Assembly (NCBI RefSeq): GCF_001922345.1
Contig: NZ_CP018812.1
Span: 2,604,001-2,668,000, forward strand
DNA from: Paraburkholderia sp. SOS3
GTDB taxonomy: Bacteria > Pseudomonadota > Gammaproteobacteria > Burkholderiales > Burkholderiaceae
DNA: 64,000 nucleotides
Reading direction: 5' to 3'
Below the pieces are notes generated by a model. That model searched no databases, was not told the origin of the DNA, and worked only from the letters and a program-made list of their open reading frames with translations. How positions within the stretch are numbered: position 1 is the first letter of the stretch; each line of letters opens with the position of its first letter. Position numbers and translations under genes: made by a program. Shown piece after piece: positions 52,071 to 61,557 of this stretch.

Positions 52071-53498
52071 TTGACACGAGATATCGCGATTCAATCGGCA
52101 GCCGAACATTACGATTCGGGCCGCTTTCTCGAAGACCTCGGGCGCCGCGTCGCCGCGCGCACCGAAAGCCAGGAAGCGGACAGCGCAGATCGACTTCACG
52201 CGTACCTCGCCGATGAAATCGCGCCGCTGCTCAAGGCGTGCGGTTTCACATCGCGCATCGTCGCGAACCCGGTGAAGGGCGCCGGACCGTTTCTGATCGC
52301 GCATCGCCATGAAAGCGATACGCTGCCCACCGTGCTGACTTACGGGCACGGCGACGTCGTGCGCGGCTACGACGCGCAATGGCACGAGGGCCTCGCACCG
52401 TGGCGCATCACGGTGGACGGCGATCGCTGGTACGGCCGCGGCACCGCCGACAACAAAGGGCAGCACAGCATCAATCTCGCCGCGCTGCAGGCTGCGCTCA
52501 AAGCACGCGGCGGGCGGCTCGGCTTCAATGTGAAACTGCTCTACGAGACCGGCGAGGAAGTCGGTTCCCCCGGCTTGCACGCGCTCTGCGAGCAGTTACG
52601 CGACGAATTGAGCGCCGATGTGCTGATCGCGTCGGACGGTCCGCGCGTCAGCGCGCACCGTCCGACTGTATTTCTCGGCTCGCGCGGTCTCGTGAATTTC
52701 AGGCTCGACGTCAAGCTGCGCGACGGCGGTCATCATTCGGGCAACTGGGGCGGACTGCTACGCAATCCAGGCGTGACGCTCGCGAACGCGATCGCGTCGA
52801 TGGTCGATGCGCAGGGACGCATTCTCGTCGAAGGCCTGCGTCCGCCGCCGATTAGCGCTTCGGTGCGCCGCGCGCTTGCCGATATCGAAGTCGGCGGCTA
52901 TCCGGGCGAGCCCGCGATCGATGCCGATTACGGCGAACCAACGCTCACGCCGACCGAACGTGTATTCGGCTGGAACAGCCTCGAAGTGCTTGCATTTCGC
53001 ACCGGCAATCCGGACAAGCCGGTCAATGCGATACCGCCGTCCGCTTTTGCGCATATGCAATTGCGCTTCGTGGTCGGCACCGACTGGCAGAACCTCGAGT
53101 CGATCGTGCGTCGCCATCTCGACGAGCGTGGCTTTACGCACGTCGAGCTCGACGTCGAACGCGGCGTGCCGGCTACGCGCGTCGATCCCGAAAACGCGTG
53201 GGTGCGGTGGGCATTGCGCTCCATCCGCGACACGACCGGCATGCAACCCGCGCTATTGCCGAATCTCGGCGGCACGTTGCCGAACGACGTCTTCGCCCAC
53301 GTGCTCGGCATGCCGACGCTGTGGGTGCCGCACTCCTACCCCGGTTGCTCGCAGCATGCGCCGAACGAACATCTGCTCGGCCCCGTTGCGCGCGAGGCAC
53401 TGCAGATCATGGCGGCGCTCTTCTGGGATCTCGGCGCGGGGCGCCCCGATGCCGCCGATGCCGCCGGCCGCCAGACCTCCAGTTCCGCCCTTTCCTGA
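52071..53498 (+). CDS. M20-family metallopeptidase/amidohydrolase
   Basis: A 475-aa zinc hydrolase. Metal-binding residues are in TYGHGDVV (near 92), GRGTADNKGQH near 126 and YETGEEVGSPG near 160, the last with the catalytic glutamate. A dimerisation domain is inserted in the middle (LGSRGLVNFRLDVKLRDGGHHSGNWGG split across strands). TTG 52071 is taken as start because GGAGAG lies just before and no ATG follows soon. Members cut dipeptides, N-acyl or N-carbamoyl amino acids. It begins an operon with an MFS carrier and a serine hydrolase, suggesting use of an imported peptide-like or amide compound. Confidence 0.88.
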   Translation: MTRDIAIQSAAEHYDSGRFLEDLGRRVAARTESQEADSADRLHAYLADEIAPLLKACGFTSRIVANPVKGAGPFLIAHRHESDTLPTVLTYGHGDVVRGYDAQWHEGLAPWRITVDGDRWYGRGTADNKGQHSINLAALQAALKARGGRLGFNVKLLYETGEEVGSPGLHALCEQLRDELSADVLIASDGPRVSAHRPTVFLGSRGLVNFRLDVKLRDGGHHSGNWGGLLRNPGVTLANAIASMVDAQGRILVEGLRPPPISASVRRALADIEVGGYPGEPAIDADYGEPTLTPTERVFGWNSLEVLAFRTGNPDKPVNAIPPSAFAHMQLRFVVGTDWQNLESIVRRHLDERGFTHVELDVERGVPATRVDPENAWVRWALRSIRDTTGMQPALLPNLGGTLPNDVFAHVLGMPTLWVPHSYPGCSQHAPNEHLLGPVAREALQIMAALFWDLGAGRPDAADAAGRQTSSSALS

Positions 53499-53528
53499 AC
53501 CGCTGAACGTCGCGTAAGGACATCGCCA

Positions 53529-54821
53529 ATGCGCCTCGACTCCACCACGACGGCGGGCTCGCTCGCCCCACCCGTATCGCGCGCGAGCGTGTCGCGCCTG
53601 ATCGTCGCGACCTCGATCGGCAATGCGCTCGAGTTCTTCGATCTGATCGTCTACGGCTACTTCGCGACGATCCTCTCGCGTCAGTTTTTTCCCGTGCATG
53701 ATAAAACCGTGTCGTTGCTGTTGACGCTCGGCACCTTTGCGCTCTCGTATCTGGCGCGGCCAATCGGCGCGCTCGCGCTCGGCTCGTTTAGCGACCGCAA
53801 AGGCCGCAAAGCATCGTTGACACTGTCGATTACCATGATGACGCTCGGCACCGGCATGGTCGCGTTGATGCCGTCGTACGACGCGATCGGACTGTTCGCG
53901 CCGTTCGGCATATTTGTTTCGCGTCTTCTGCAAGGCTTCTCGGCAGGCGGCGAGTTCGGCAGCTCCACGGCCTTTCTGATCGAACACGCGCCCGAGCGCA
54001 AAGGATTCATGGCGAGCTGGCAGTTCTCGAGCCAGGGTGCGAGCACGCTGCTCGCGTCCGCCTTCGGCGCGGTGCTGACCGGTACGCTCGCGCCCGACGA
54101 TCTGAACAGCTGGGGCTGGCGCATACCGTTTCTGTTCGGCATGCTGATCGGTCCGGTCGGTCTGTATATTCGCCGGCGCATCGACGAAACGCCCGAGTTC
54201 GAGCGCGCCGAAAAAGCCGCGTCGCCGGTTCGCGAGCTGTTGGCCACGCAGAAGGCGCGCGTGCTCGTGTCGATCGGCTCGCTCGTGCTGACCACAACCG
54301 CCAACTACATGCTGCTCTATCTGCCGACCTATGCGTCGCGTCAGCTGGGGCTTGCCGCATCGTCGGGTTTCATCGCCACGCTGGTTGCAGGCGGCATCGT
54401 GATGGTGCTGACGCCGCTCGTCGGGCATTGGTCCGACCGGGTCGGCCGCACGCGGATCATGCTCGGCGCGGGCACGGTGTTTCTCGTGACCATCTATCCC
54501 GCGTTCATGTTTCTGAATGCGCATCCGTCGCTGCCCACCCTGCTTGTGGCCGTGATCTGGATCGCGCTACTGAAAGCGACCTACTTTGCGCCGATTCCCG
54601 CGCTGATGTCCGAACTGTTCCCGACGCGCACACGAACCACGGGAATGGCGCTCGGTTATAACATCGGTACGACCGTGTTCGGCGGGTTCACGCCCCTCGC
54701 TGTCGCGAGCCTCATTGCGGCGACGGGCAATAATCTCGCACCGGGCTTTTATCTGATGCTCGCGGCAATCATCAGTCTCTTTACGCTTGGATGGGCACGC
54801 GCGCACCTCAAGGTTCGCTAA
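53529..54821 (+). CDS. MFS transporter, metabolite:H+ symporter type
   Basis: A 430-aa carrier with 12 predicted helices. IGNALEFFDLIVYGYFATI (near 30-48), LARPIGALALGSFSDRKGRK near 80-98 and LLQGFSAGGEFGSSTAFLIE near 130-150 are hallmarks of the MHS family (citrate, proline/betaine, dicarboxylates). ELFPTRTRTTGMALGYNIG near 365 is the second-half counterpart. AAGGA precedes the ATG, 30 bp after the peptidase stop. It probably imports the substrate of the flanking hydrolases. Confidence 0.92.
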   Translation: MRLDSTTTAGSLAPPVSRASVSRLIVATSIGNALEFFDLIVYGYFATILSRQFFPVHDKTVSLLLTLGTFALSYLARPIGALALGSFSDRKGRKASLTLSITMMTLGTGMVALMPSYDAIGLFAPFGIFVSRLLQGFSAGGEFGSSTAFLIEHAPERKGFMASWQFSSQGASTLLASAFGAVLTGTLAPDDLNSWGWRIPFLFGMLIGPVGLYIRRRIDETPEFERAEKAASPVRELLATQKARVLVSIGSLVLTTTANYMLLYLPTYASRQLGLAASSGFIATLVAGGIVMVLTPLVGHWSDRVGRTRIMLGAGTVFLVTIYPAFMFLNAHPSLPTLLVAVIWIALLKATYFAPIPALMSELFPTRTRTTGMALGYNIGTTVFGGFTPLAVASLIAATGNNLAPGFYLMLAAIISLFTLGWARAHLKVR

Positions 54822-54879
54822 AGATCCAATAGCGTCCGCCGGCCGTCCACTTTCCTCGACCTGACAGCAGGAAGTATTC

Positions 54880-55923
54880 ATGCAACACGCTTTGCAGCAA
54901 GCCGTGCAATTCGCAGTGGAAAACGAATCGCTCTGGGACCGTCATGTGACCGGCAACTGGGGCGTGCACGTGAACGACCCGCCGCCGTGGAACAGGCTGC
55001 TCGGTCCGGTGCACGACCGGGGACCGGCTTCCGGCGCGATCGCAGTGGACGGCCGGGTTCTCGTCACATGGGGCGAACCGGATCGGCCCGACCTGACGTT
55101 CAGTGTGGCGAAGATGTATCTTGCGTTGCTCGCCGGCCTCGCGCACGACCGCGGCCTGTTGCCCGACGTCGACGAACCGGTGCGCGTCCGGGTACCCGGC
55201 ATCGGCTTCGACGACGAGCACAATGCGCCGGTGACATGGGCGCACCTGCTGCAACAGACGAGCGAATGGCAAGGCACGTATTTCGGCTTATCGGATCAGG
55301 CCGATCACTTTCGCACCGTGAACTTTGCCGCACCGCCCGACGGCAAGAAAGGCGACCTGCGTCCGCTGCGGCGCCCCGGCACGTACTGGGAATACAACGA
55401 CGTGCGTATCAATCAGCTTTCGCTCGCGTTGCTGCATCTGTTCAGGCAACCGCTGCCGGACGTGTTTCGCGACGCGATCATGCGACCCGCCGGCGCGAGC
55501 GAAAGCTGGCAATGGGTCGGTTACGACAACGCATGGATCGAGATTGACGGCCGGCGCATGCAATCGGTACCGGGCGGTACGCACTGGGGCGGCGGCATGT
55601 CGGTCAGCGCGAACGATCAGTTGAAGGTTGCGCAAATGCTGCTCGACGATGGAGTTGCGAACGGCCGGCGCGTGCTGTCGAGCGAATGGATTGCGCGGAT
55701 GCGTACGCCCTGTGCGATCGCGCCGTTCTATGGATATCTCGTCTGGCTCAACACCGATAGAAAGATTTTCCCGAGCGTGCCGGCGTCGAGCTATTTCGGT
55801 GTCGGCGCGGGCAGCTCATTTACGTGGATCGAACCCGAGCGCCGGATGACGGTAATCGTGCGCTGGCTCAATCCGGCTGCCGCCGACGGTTTCTTTGGGC
55901 GCGTTCTCAACGCGATTGGCTAA
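54880..55923 (+). CDS. Serine hydrolase, beta-lactamase class C-like
   Basis: A 347-aa cytoplasmic member (no signal peptide) of the penicillin-binding/beta-lactamase-related hydrolases. FSVAKMY near residue 75 carries the SxxK motif, WEYNDVRIN near 172 the Y-x-N-like motif, and the HWGGGMSVS segment near 230 replaces the usual KTG. Such proteins include D-aminopeptidases, esterases and amidases. AGGAAG lies before the ATG. It closes the operon with the M20 enzyme and MFS carrier; a joint role in breaking down an amide or ester compound is inferred. Confidence 0.85.
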   Translation: MQHALQQAVQFAVENESLWDRHVTGNWGVHVNDPPPWNRLLGPVHDRGPASGAIAVDGRVLVTWGEPDRPDLTFSVAKMYLALLAGLAHDRGLLPDVDEPVRVRVPGIGFDDEHNAPVTWAHLLQQTSEWQGTYFGLSDQADHFRTVNFAAPPDGKKGDLRPLRRPGTYWEYNDVRINQLSLALLHLFRQPLPDVFRDAIMRPAGASESWQWVGYDNAWIEIDGRRMQSVPGGTHWGGGMSVSANDQLKVAQMLLDDGVANGRRVLSSEWIARMRTPCAIAPFYGYLVWLNTDRKIFPSVPASSYFGVGAGSSFTWIEPERRMTVIVRWLNPAAADGFFGRVLNAIG

Positions 55924-55938
55924 GCCCTGACGCGTGGC

Positions 55939-56163
55939 TCAGTGCGCGCTGCGCGCGCCGCGCGTCAGCGAATCGAACAGCTGTTCCGCTTCGGTCAACT
56001 CCTCGAGCGCACGCTCGAGGCGCGATACCGCATCCGAATGGCTGATCGCCGGTTCGCCCTCGGCTTCTCCGCGCACGAGGCGGAACGCCTGTTCGACGTT
56101 GCGCGTCGCTTGCATATAGCGCGCCGCGGCGTTCGATTCGCGCGAATGAGAAATAGCTGCCAT
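55939..56163 (-). CDS. Small protein of unknown function (74 aa)
   Basis: A 74-aa protein. GGAGG six bases before ATG 56163 is a strong ribosome site, so it is probably expressed. Residues about 10-70 look helical and acidic with heptad-like spacing (ARYMQATRNVEQAFRLV, then SRLERALEELTEAEQLFDSL), so it may form a coiled coil or helical hairpin. No domain is recognised and there is no signal peptide. It converges with the serine hydrolase gene. Confidence 0.7.
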   Translation of the reverse strand: MAAISHSRESNAAARYMQATRNVEQAFRLVRGEAEGEPAISHSDAVSRLERALEELTEAEQLFDSLTRGARSAH

Positions 56164-56308
56164 GGTGGTCCTCCATCTGCCTGCACATTGCACAGACGCC
56201 AGGTTACCAGGCCGGCAACGCCCTGTCCAGGAACTCGCGCACAGTGTTGTAAACAGGCAATGAGGCGCGCTTGCGCGCGATCGCAGCAGGCCTTCGTGGC
56301 CGACCCCG

Positions 56309-57337
56309 CTACGCCTCGCCGATAAAGCGCCCGATCTCCACGTTCAGAAATTGCGCCGCAGCCGGGTCCGCCTCCGACGCCGCCATATGGCCGCTGTCGT
56401 AGGGCAACCTTAGCAGCGTGCTGCCGGGAATCTGGCGCGCCGCCCATTCGCCATCTTCGACCGGATTGTAAAGATCGAGCCGCGGCACGCCGATCATCGT
56501 GCGAGCGGTAATCGATGCGAGCGCTCGCGCGGTGTCGCCGCCGAAGCCCGGCGTATGCCCGACGTCGTGCGCGTCATAGGCCCACGACTGATACGTCCAG
56601 TCGAGCGGATCGTATTGCTGTGCGCTCCACCACTGCGTGCGCTGCTTGAGCCACGCGTCCACGCTACCGGCTTGTGCGGCGTCGCTTGCAAAGCGCTGCG
56701 GCGTGCGGTTTGCGAATACGTGCATCACGCCGATCCACGCCGACCAGTCTGTCGCCGCACCGCCGCGCGCCATTTCCGGATTGGCGTTCGCGAGCGCGAG
56801 CCGGCCTGCGTGATTCATCGCCTGCGCCCACGGCGCTGTCTTCGCCATCGGCACCAGCGCGACGATGTGCGACATGAAGCCGGCAAACTGCACACCCCAC
56901 TGCAACGCTTGCATGCCGCCCATCGATGCGCCCGCAACCGTATGCAACGCATCGATGCGCAGATGTTCGAGCAGACGCTTCTGGCTCGACACCATGTCGC
57001 CAATCGTAAAGCGCGGGAAGCGGCTGCGCGGCTGCGTCGCCGAATTGGACGGCGAGCTCGACAGTCCGTTGCCGAGCGCGTCGACCACGACGATCGTGAA
57101 GCGCGACGGATCGAACGCACGGCCCGCGCCGATCAGGAAATCGAGCCGATGATGCGTGCTGCCGATCGCGCATAGACCGAGTATCACGGGTTTCGACCGG
57201 TCGTCGGGATCGCCGTGCACGACATACGAAACTCGAAGATCGTCGATGCTTTCGCCGGATTCGAGCGCAAAACGGCCGAGCGCCGCGTGCCGATGCGGCG
57301 CATCGATCCAGCCCGGTTGTAGAGGAGGATGACTCAT
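56309..57337 (-). CDS. Alpha/beta hydrolase, homoserine O-acetyltransferase (MetX)-like
   Basis: A 342-aa alpha/beta-hydrolase of the MetX-like group. The nucleophile serine is in VAGASMGGMQALQW near 138. The aspartate is probably in PRLDLYNPVEDG near 293 and the histidine in YDSGHMAASEAD near 320. FTIVVVDALGNGLSSSPS near 80-97 is typical. True MetX has GGSMGGMQ and longer C-terminal helices, so this could be a divergent hydrolase rather than a methionine enzyme. It starts 3 bp after the stop of the SDR gene, so the two are one operon. Confidence 0.83.
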   Translation of the reverse strand: MSHPPLQPGWIDAPHRHAALGRFALESGESIDDLRVSYVVHGDPDDRSKPVILGLCAIGSTHHRLDFLIGAGRAFDPSRFTIVVVDALGNGLSSSPSNSATQPRSRFPRFTIGDMVSSQKRLLEHLRIDALHTVAGASMGGMQALQWGVQFAGFMSHIVALVPMAKTAPWAQAMNHAGRLALANANPEMARGGAATDWSAWIGVMHVFANRTPQRFASDAAQAGSVDAWLKQRTQWWSAQQYDPLDWTYQSWAYDAHDVGHTPGFGGDTARALASITARTMIGVPRLDLYNPVEDGEWAARQIPGSTLLRLPYDSGHMAASEADPAAAQFLNVEIGRFIGEA

Positions 57338-57340
57338 TCT

Positions 57341-58075
57341 CTAGCTGCTCATATACCAGCCACCGTTCACATTGATGGTCTGGCCGTTCATATAGCCGTT
57401 GTTCGCAAGCAGTACGGCGATGTCGGCGACTTCATCGACGCTGCCGAGGCGGCCGACCGGAATCACATCCCTTTTGATGTTCGGATTGCCGGCGACCATG
57501 TCGGTCTCGATCAGTGCCGGTGCAATTGCATTCGACGTGACGCCCGTTTTCGCGAGTAGCGTCGCATAGCTGTGCGCCAGCCCGATCATGCCTGCCTTCG
57601 ATGCCGCATAGTGCGGACCGATTACGCCGCCCGTCTGCGCGGCCACCGACGATAGCATAATCAAACGACCCCAGCCGCGCGACACCATCTCAGGCGCGAC
57701 TTCCTGCGACGCAAGAAACGCCGACGTAAGGTTCGTGGCGAGCGTCGTGTGCCAATCGTCAGCCGTTAGCTGCTGCCACGGTTTCGCATGGCCGATGCCC
57801 GCATTGTTGACGAGCACGTCGATCTTGCCGAATGCGTCGCGCGCACGATCGACCATGCTCCTGATGCCTGCCGCGTCGCTCACGTCGACCTGAATCGCGA
57901 TCGCCTTCGCACCGTTCGCTTCGATCTGCGCGACCGTTTCGCGCGCGGGCTGCGCTGCGTCCTTATACGTGAGCGCAACCGACATCCCGCATCGTCCATA
58001 CGCAAGCGCAATCGCCTTGCCGATGCCGCGGCTTGCACCCGTCACAAGCGCAACCTTGCCTGTCAGATCCGTCAT
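57341..58075 (-). CDS. Short-chain dehydrogenase/reductase, FabG-like
   Basis: A 244-aa SDR with TGASRGIG (residues 12-19), NNAGIGHAKPW near 88, catalytic serine in MLSSVAAQTGG, HYAASKAGMIG near 152 and a C-terminal NVNGGWYMSS. AAGGAG lies before ATG 58075. It reduces or oxidises a hydroxy/keto group, probably with NADP. Its partner is the MetX-like hydrolase just downstream. The pair has no clear pathway; fatty-acid-like or polyketide-like substrates are possible. Confidence 0.88.
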   Translation of the reverse strand: MTDLTGKVALVTGASRGIGKAIALAYGRCGMSVALTYKDAAQPARETVAQIEANGAKAIAIQVDVSDAAGIRSMVDRARDAFGKIDVLVNNAGIGHAKPWQQLTADDWHTTLATNLTSAFLASQEVAPEMVSRGWGRLIMLSSVAAQTGGVIGPHYAASKAGMIGLAHSYATLLAKTGVTSNAIAPALIETDMVAGNPNIKRDVIPVGRLGSVDEVADIAVLLANNGYMNGQTINVNGGWYMSS

Positions 58076-58306
58076 TGCAAGACTCCTTACCGTTGGCGGC
58101 AGCCGCGCATTCGGGCTGCTTTTACACATGAGTATCGGTGAGAAACGCCGCGCAAAACGGAGTTCCCGCGCCGATACGTTGGTCTGCGACGGCATGTCGG
58201 ACCGCGCCGGCCTTACCGTCGTTACGCGACGCCCGGAAAATTTTCGCCTCGCCGCGATCGCATCACTTGATAGACTTGCGGCTTGCAAAGACGACGGATA
58301 AAACGC

Positions 58307-59413
<1,107 letters not shown>

Positions 59414-59449
59414 TCTCGAGCTGCGATGTCGCGCACGTGGCGCACCTTG

Positions 59450-59477
59450 CGCATCAGTCGCATCAGTCCGCATCAGT
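59450..59477 (-). repeat. 9-10-bp tandem repeats at the stop codon of the DUF2380 gene
   Basis: Three copies of CGCATCAGT (plus strand) lie at 59450-59458, 59459-59467 and 59469-59477. The last overlaps the stop codon of the minus-strand gene, so each unit repeats ACTGATGCG on that strand. Confidence 0.8.
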
Positions 59478-60060
59478 GCGTCGCATCACGCTCCTCAGCG
59501 AGCAGATCGACAAGCGCCGTTATGCCGCGGCGCCATGACAGATCCGTATTGCCGCGAATATCGACCGAGCGCTGAAACACCGTCTTCCCGCTTGCCACGT
59601 CCTCGACCCGCAGATTGATGTTGATGATCAGGTTGCTGATCTTCTGCACCCAGCACACACCCACGCGTTCGGTTCCGAGCTTGCGGCCGATCTCGAGTTC
59701 GCAGCCGTTGCATGCGTTCAGGTTCTGCGAGGCCGAGAGCTTGTCGATCAAAGCGCTGGCCGGCGTGTTGTCGGCGACGCGATAAAGCGAGCGGTCGCGC
59801 AATTGGGCACGCAGTTCGTCGCTGACCATCCGCACGCGCGCGGCGTCCTGCTGCGAAGTAGCTGCGCCGTTATACGACGCGTTGTCGTCGATCAGCGTGC
59901 AATCGGGGATCGCGATCGACGCGGCCGCCGGCGTTGCTCCTTGCACGATGCGTGGCGAAAAGAGCGCCACGCACACGATGCCGAGCACGCACGCGGCATC
60001 GCGCATCCTTACGCGCGCGGCACAGGCAGCAGCGAAATCCCGACTGTCGGCAGTCGCCAT
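59473..60060 (-). CDS. DUF2380-like secreted protein
   Basis: A 195-aa protein with a signal peptide (ACVLGIVCVALFSPRIVQGA). The mature part has NLNACNGCELEIGRKLGTER-type cysteines (near residues 118-135), GVCWVQKISNLIININLRVED and VFQRSVDIRGNTDLSWRRGI. These match DUF2380/DUF3280 proteins, which are found in periplasm-facing loci of many proteobacteria and sometimes next to methylotrophy genes. GAGG before ATG 60060 supports the start. The function is unknown. The gene converges with the DnaJ-like gene. Confidence 0.72.
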   Translation of the reverse strand: MATADSRDFAAACAARVRMRDAACVLGIVCVALFSPRIVQGATPAAASIAIPDCTLIDDNASYNGAATSQQDAARVRMVSDELRAQLRDRSLYRVADNTPASALIDKLSASQNLNACNGCELEIGRKLGTERVGVCWVQKISNLIININLRVEDVASGKTVFQRSVDIRGNTDLSWRRGITALVDLLAEERDATH

Positions 60061-60273
60061 GATGGCTGTCCTCACGAAGATGAACGCGTTGAATGCGGCA
60101 ACCGGGATTTCCGCCGCTTCGGCTGTGATCAGCATGTTCCGGGCCTACGTTAGCGTTTTCGCACGCCGTTTTACTACATCGCCAGACGATCCGCGCTATG
60201 CTTGACCCACCCCGAATGCCGGTCAATGCTGCTTCGCACACCGGCGCCGCCCCCCTATCACGAGGAGTCCGCG

Positions 60274-60816
60274 ATGACCGACACCCAGAAGCCGACGCAA
60301 GCGCAGCAACCATCCGAAGGAATCGATCCGCAACTGATCGAGCTCGCACACGAGGTGTTCGAACTCGCGCGGCGCGGCGATGCAGGAATGCTCGCCGCCG
60401 TGATCGAAAAGGGCGTGCCGCCGAATCTGCGCAACGACAAGGGCGATACCCTCGTGATGCTTGCCGCTTATCACGGCCACGAGGACGCGGTGCGCACGCT
60501 GCTCGAACGCGGCGCCGACCCGAATCTGCGCAACAACAACGGCCAGACGCCCATCGCGGGCGCCGCGTTCAAAGGCTTCAAACCGATTATCGAACTGCTG
60601 CTCGATCATGGCGCGGATGTCGAAGGCGCGTCGCCTGACGGCCGCACCGCATTGATGGTGGCCGCGATGTTCAACCGCACCGACATAGTCGACCTGCTGA
60701 TTTCGCGCGGCGCGAATCCGCAAGCGCGCGACGCAGGCGGCAATTCGGCCGCCGACGCGGCCGCGCGGATGGGCGCCGCCGATACCGCCGCACAACTGAC
60801 TAAACCGCGCGGCTAG
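60274..60816 (+). CDS. Ankyrin-repeat protein
   Basis: A 180-aa protein made of about four ankyrin repeats (residues about 25-175). Units such as GDTLVMLAAYHGHEDAV, GQTPIAGAAFKGFKPII and GRTALMVAAMFNRTDIV show the canonical G-TPLH-AA-G pattern. GAGGAG precedes ATG 60274. There is no signal peptide, so it is cytoplasmic. Small ankyrin proteins of this kind mediate protein contacts; in some bacteria they sit beside catalase genes. No partner is evident here, with a carboxymuconolactone-decarboxylase-like gene next on the same strand. Confidence 0.9.
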   Translation: MTDTQKPTQAQQPSEGIDPQLIELAHEVFELARRGDAGMLAAVIEKGVPPNLRNDKGDTLVMLAAYHGHEDAVRTLLERGADPNLRNNNGQTPIAGAAFKGFKPIIELLLDHGADVEGASPDGRTALMVAAMFNRTDIVDLLISRGANPQARDAGGNSAADAAARMGAADTAAQLTKPRG

Positions 60817-60901
60817 ACCTTCATATTGCGCCCATGCCGCGTGCGGCGAATCCGCAGCGGTTCGCCGTCTGCTGCTTGCGCCTCACCACTTTTACCCGAC
60901 C

Positions 60902-61456
60902 ATGAGCCAAAGACTTCCGCGATTCGAGGCCGCCACGGCCACCGACGAACAGAAGGCTGTTCTTCAAGACATTCTTGGCGGCCCGCGCGGCAACCTCGAC
61001 GGCCCATTTCTCGGCTGGATTTTCAGCCCGGAGCTCGCGCAGCACGCGCAGCGTCTCGGCGCATTCTGCCGCTATCAGACCGGACTGCCGCTACGCCTGT
61101 CGGAACTGGCGATTCTTGTCACGGCAGCGCGCTGGCAGGCGCAGGCCGAGTGGTTCATCCATTACCCGATCGCCATGCAGGCGGGCCTGCCGGCAGACGT
61201 CGCCGAGGCCATCCGGATCGGCCTGGAACCGAAATTCGCCGAGAAAGACGACAAGCTGATCTACCGGTTCGCCACCGAGTTGTACGAACTCAAACGCGTG
61301 TCGGACGCCACCTATCAACAGGCAGTCGACCGCTTCGGCCATACCGTCGTCGTCAATCTTGTCGGCCTGCTCGGCTACTATGCGCTGGTCGCGATGACGC
61401 TCAATGTGTTCGAGATGCGCGCGGCAGGCCAGGACTCGCTGCCGTTTCACGAGTGA
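60902..61456 (+). CDS. Carboxymuconolactone decarboxylase-like (AhpD-fold) protein
   Basis: A 184-aa protein of the CMD/AhpD helical fold. GLPLRLSELAILVTAARWQAQAEW near 60-83 is the core helix where peroxidase-type members carry a CxxC motif. Here no CxxC is present, so a disulfide peroxidase role is unlikely. The family includes the decarboxylase of the protocatechuate route, but adjacent aromatic genes are missing. The function is therefore uncertain. No clear ribosome site is seen before ATG 60902. It lies 85 bp after the ankyrin gene. Confidence 0.8.
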   Translation: MSQRLPRFEAATATDEQKAVLQDILGGPRGNLDGPFLGWIFSPELAQHAQRLGAFCRYQTGLPLRLSELAILVTAARWQAQAEWFIHYPIAMQAGLPADVAEAIRIGLEPKFAEKDDKLIYRFATELYELKRVSDATYQQAVDRFGHTVVVNLVGLLGYYALVAMTLNVFEMRAAGQDSLPFHE

Positions 61457-61557
61457 GCACGCATTGGCAGCAAACACTTGCGCCGCTAACCATTTCGCCG
61501 AGGTCGGGGAAATCGTCGATGGCGGAGGCCTTGCGCCTCAGCAGGCACCCTGCCCTT

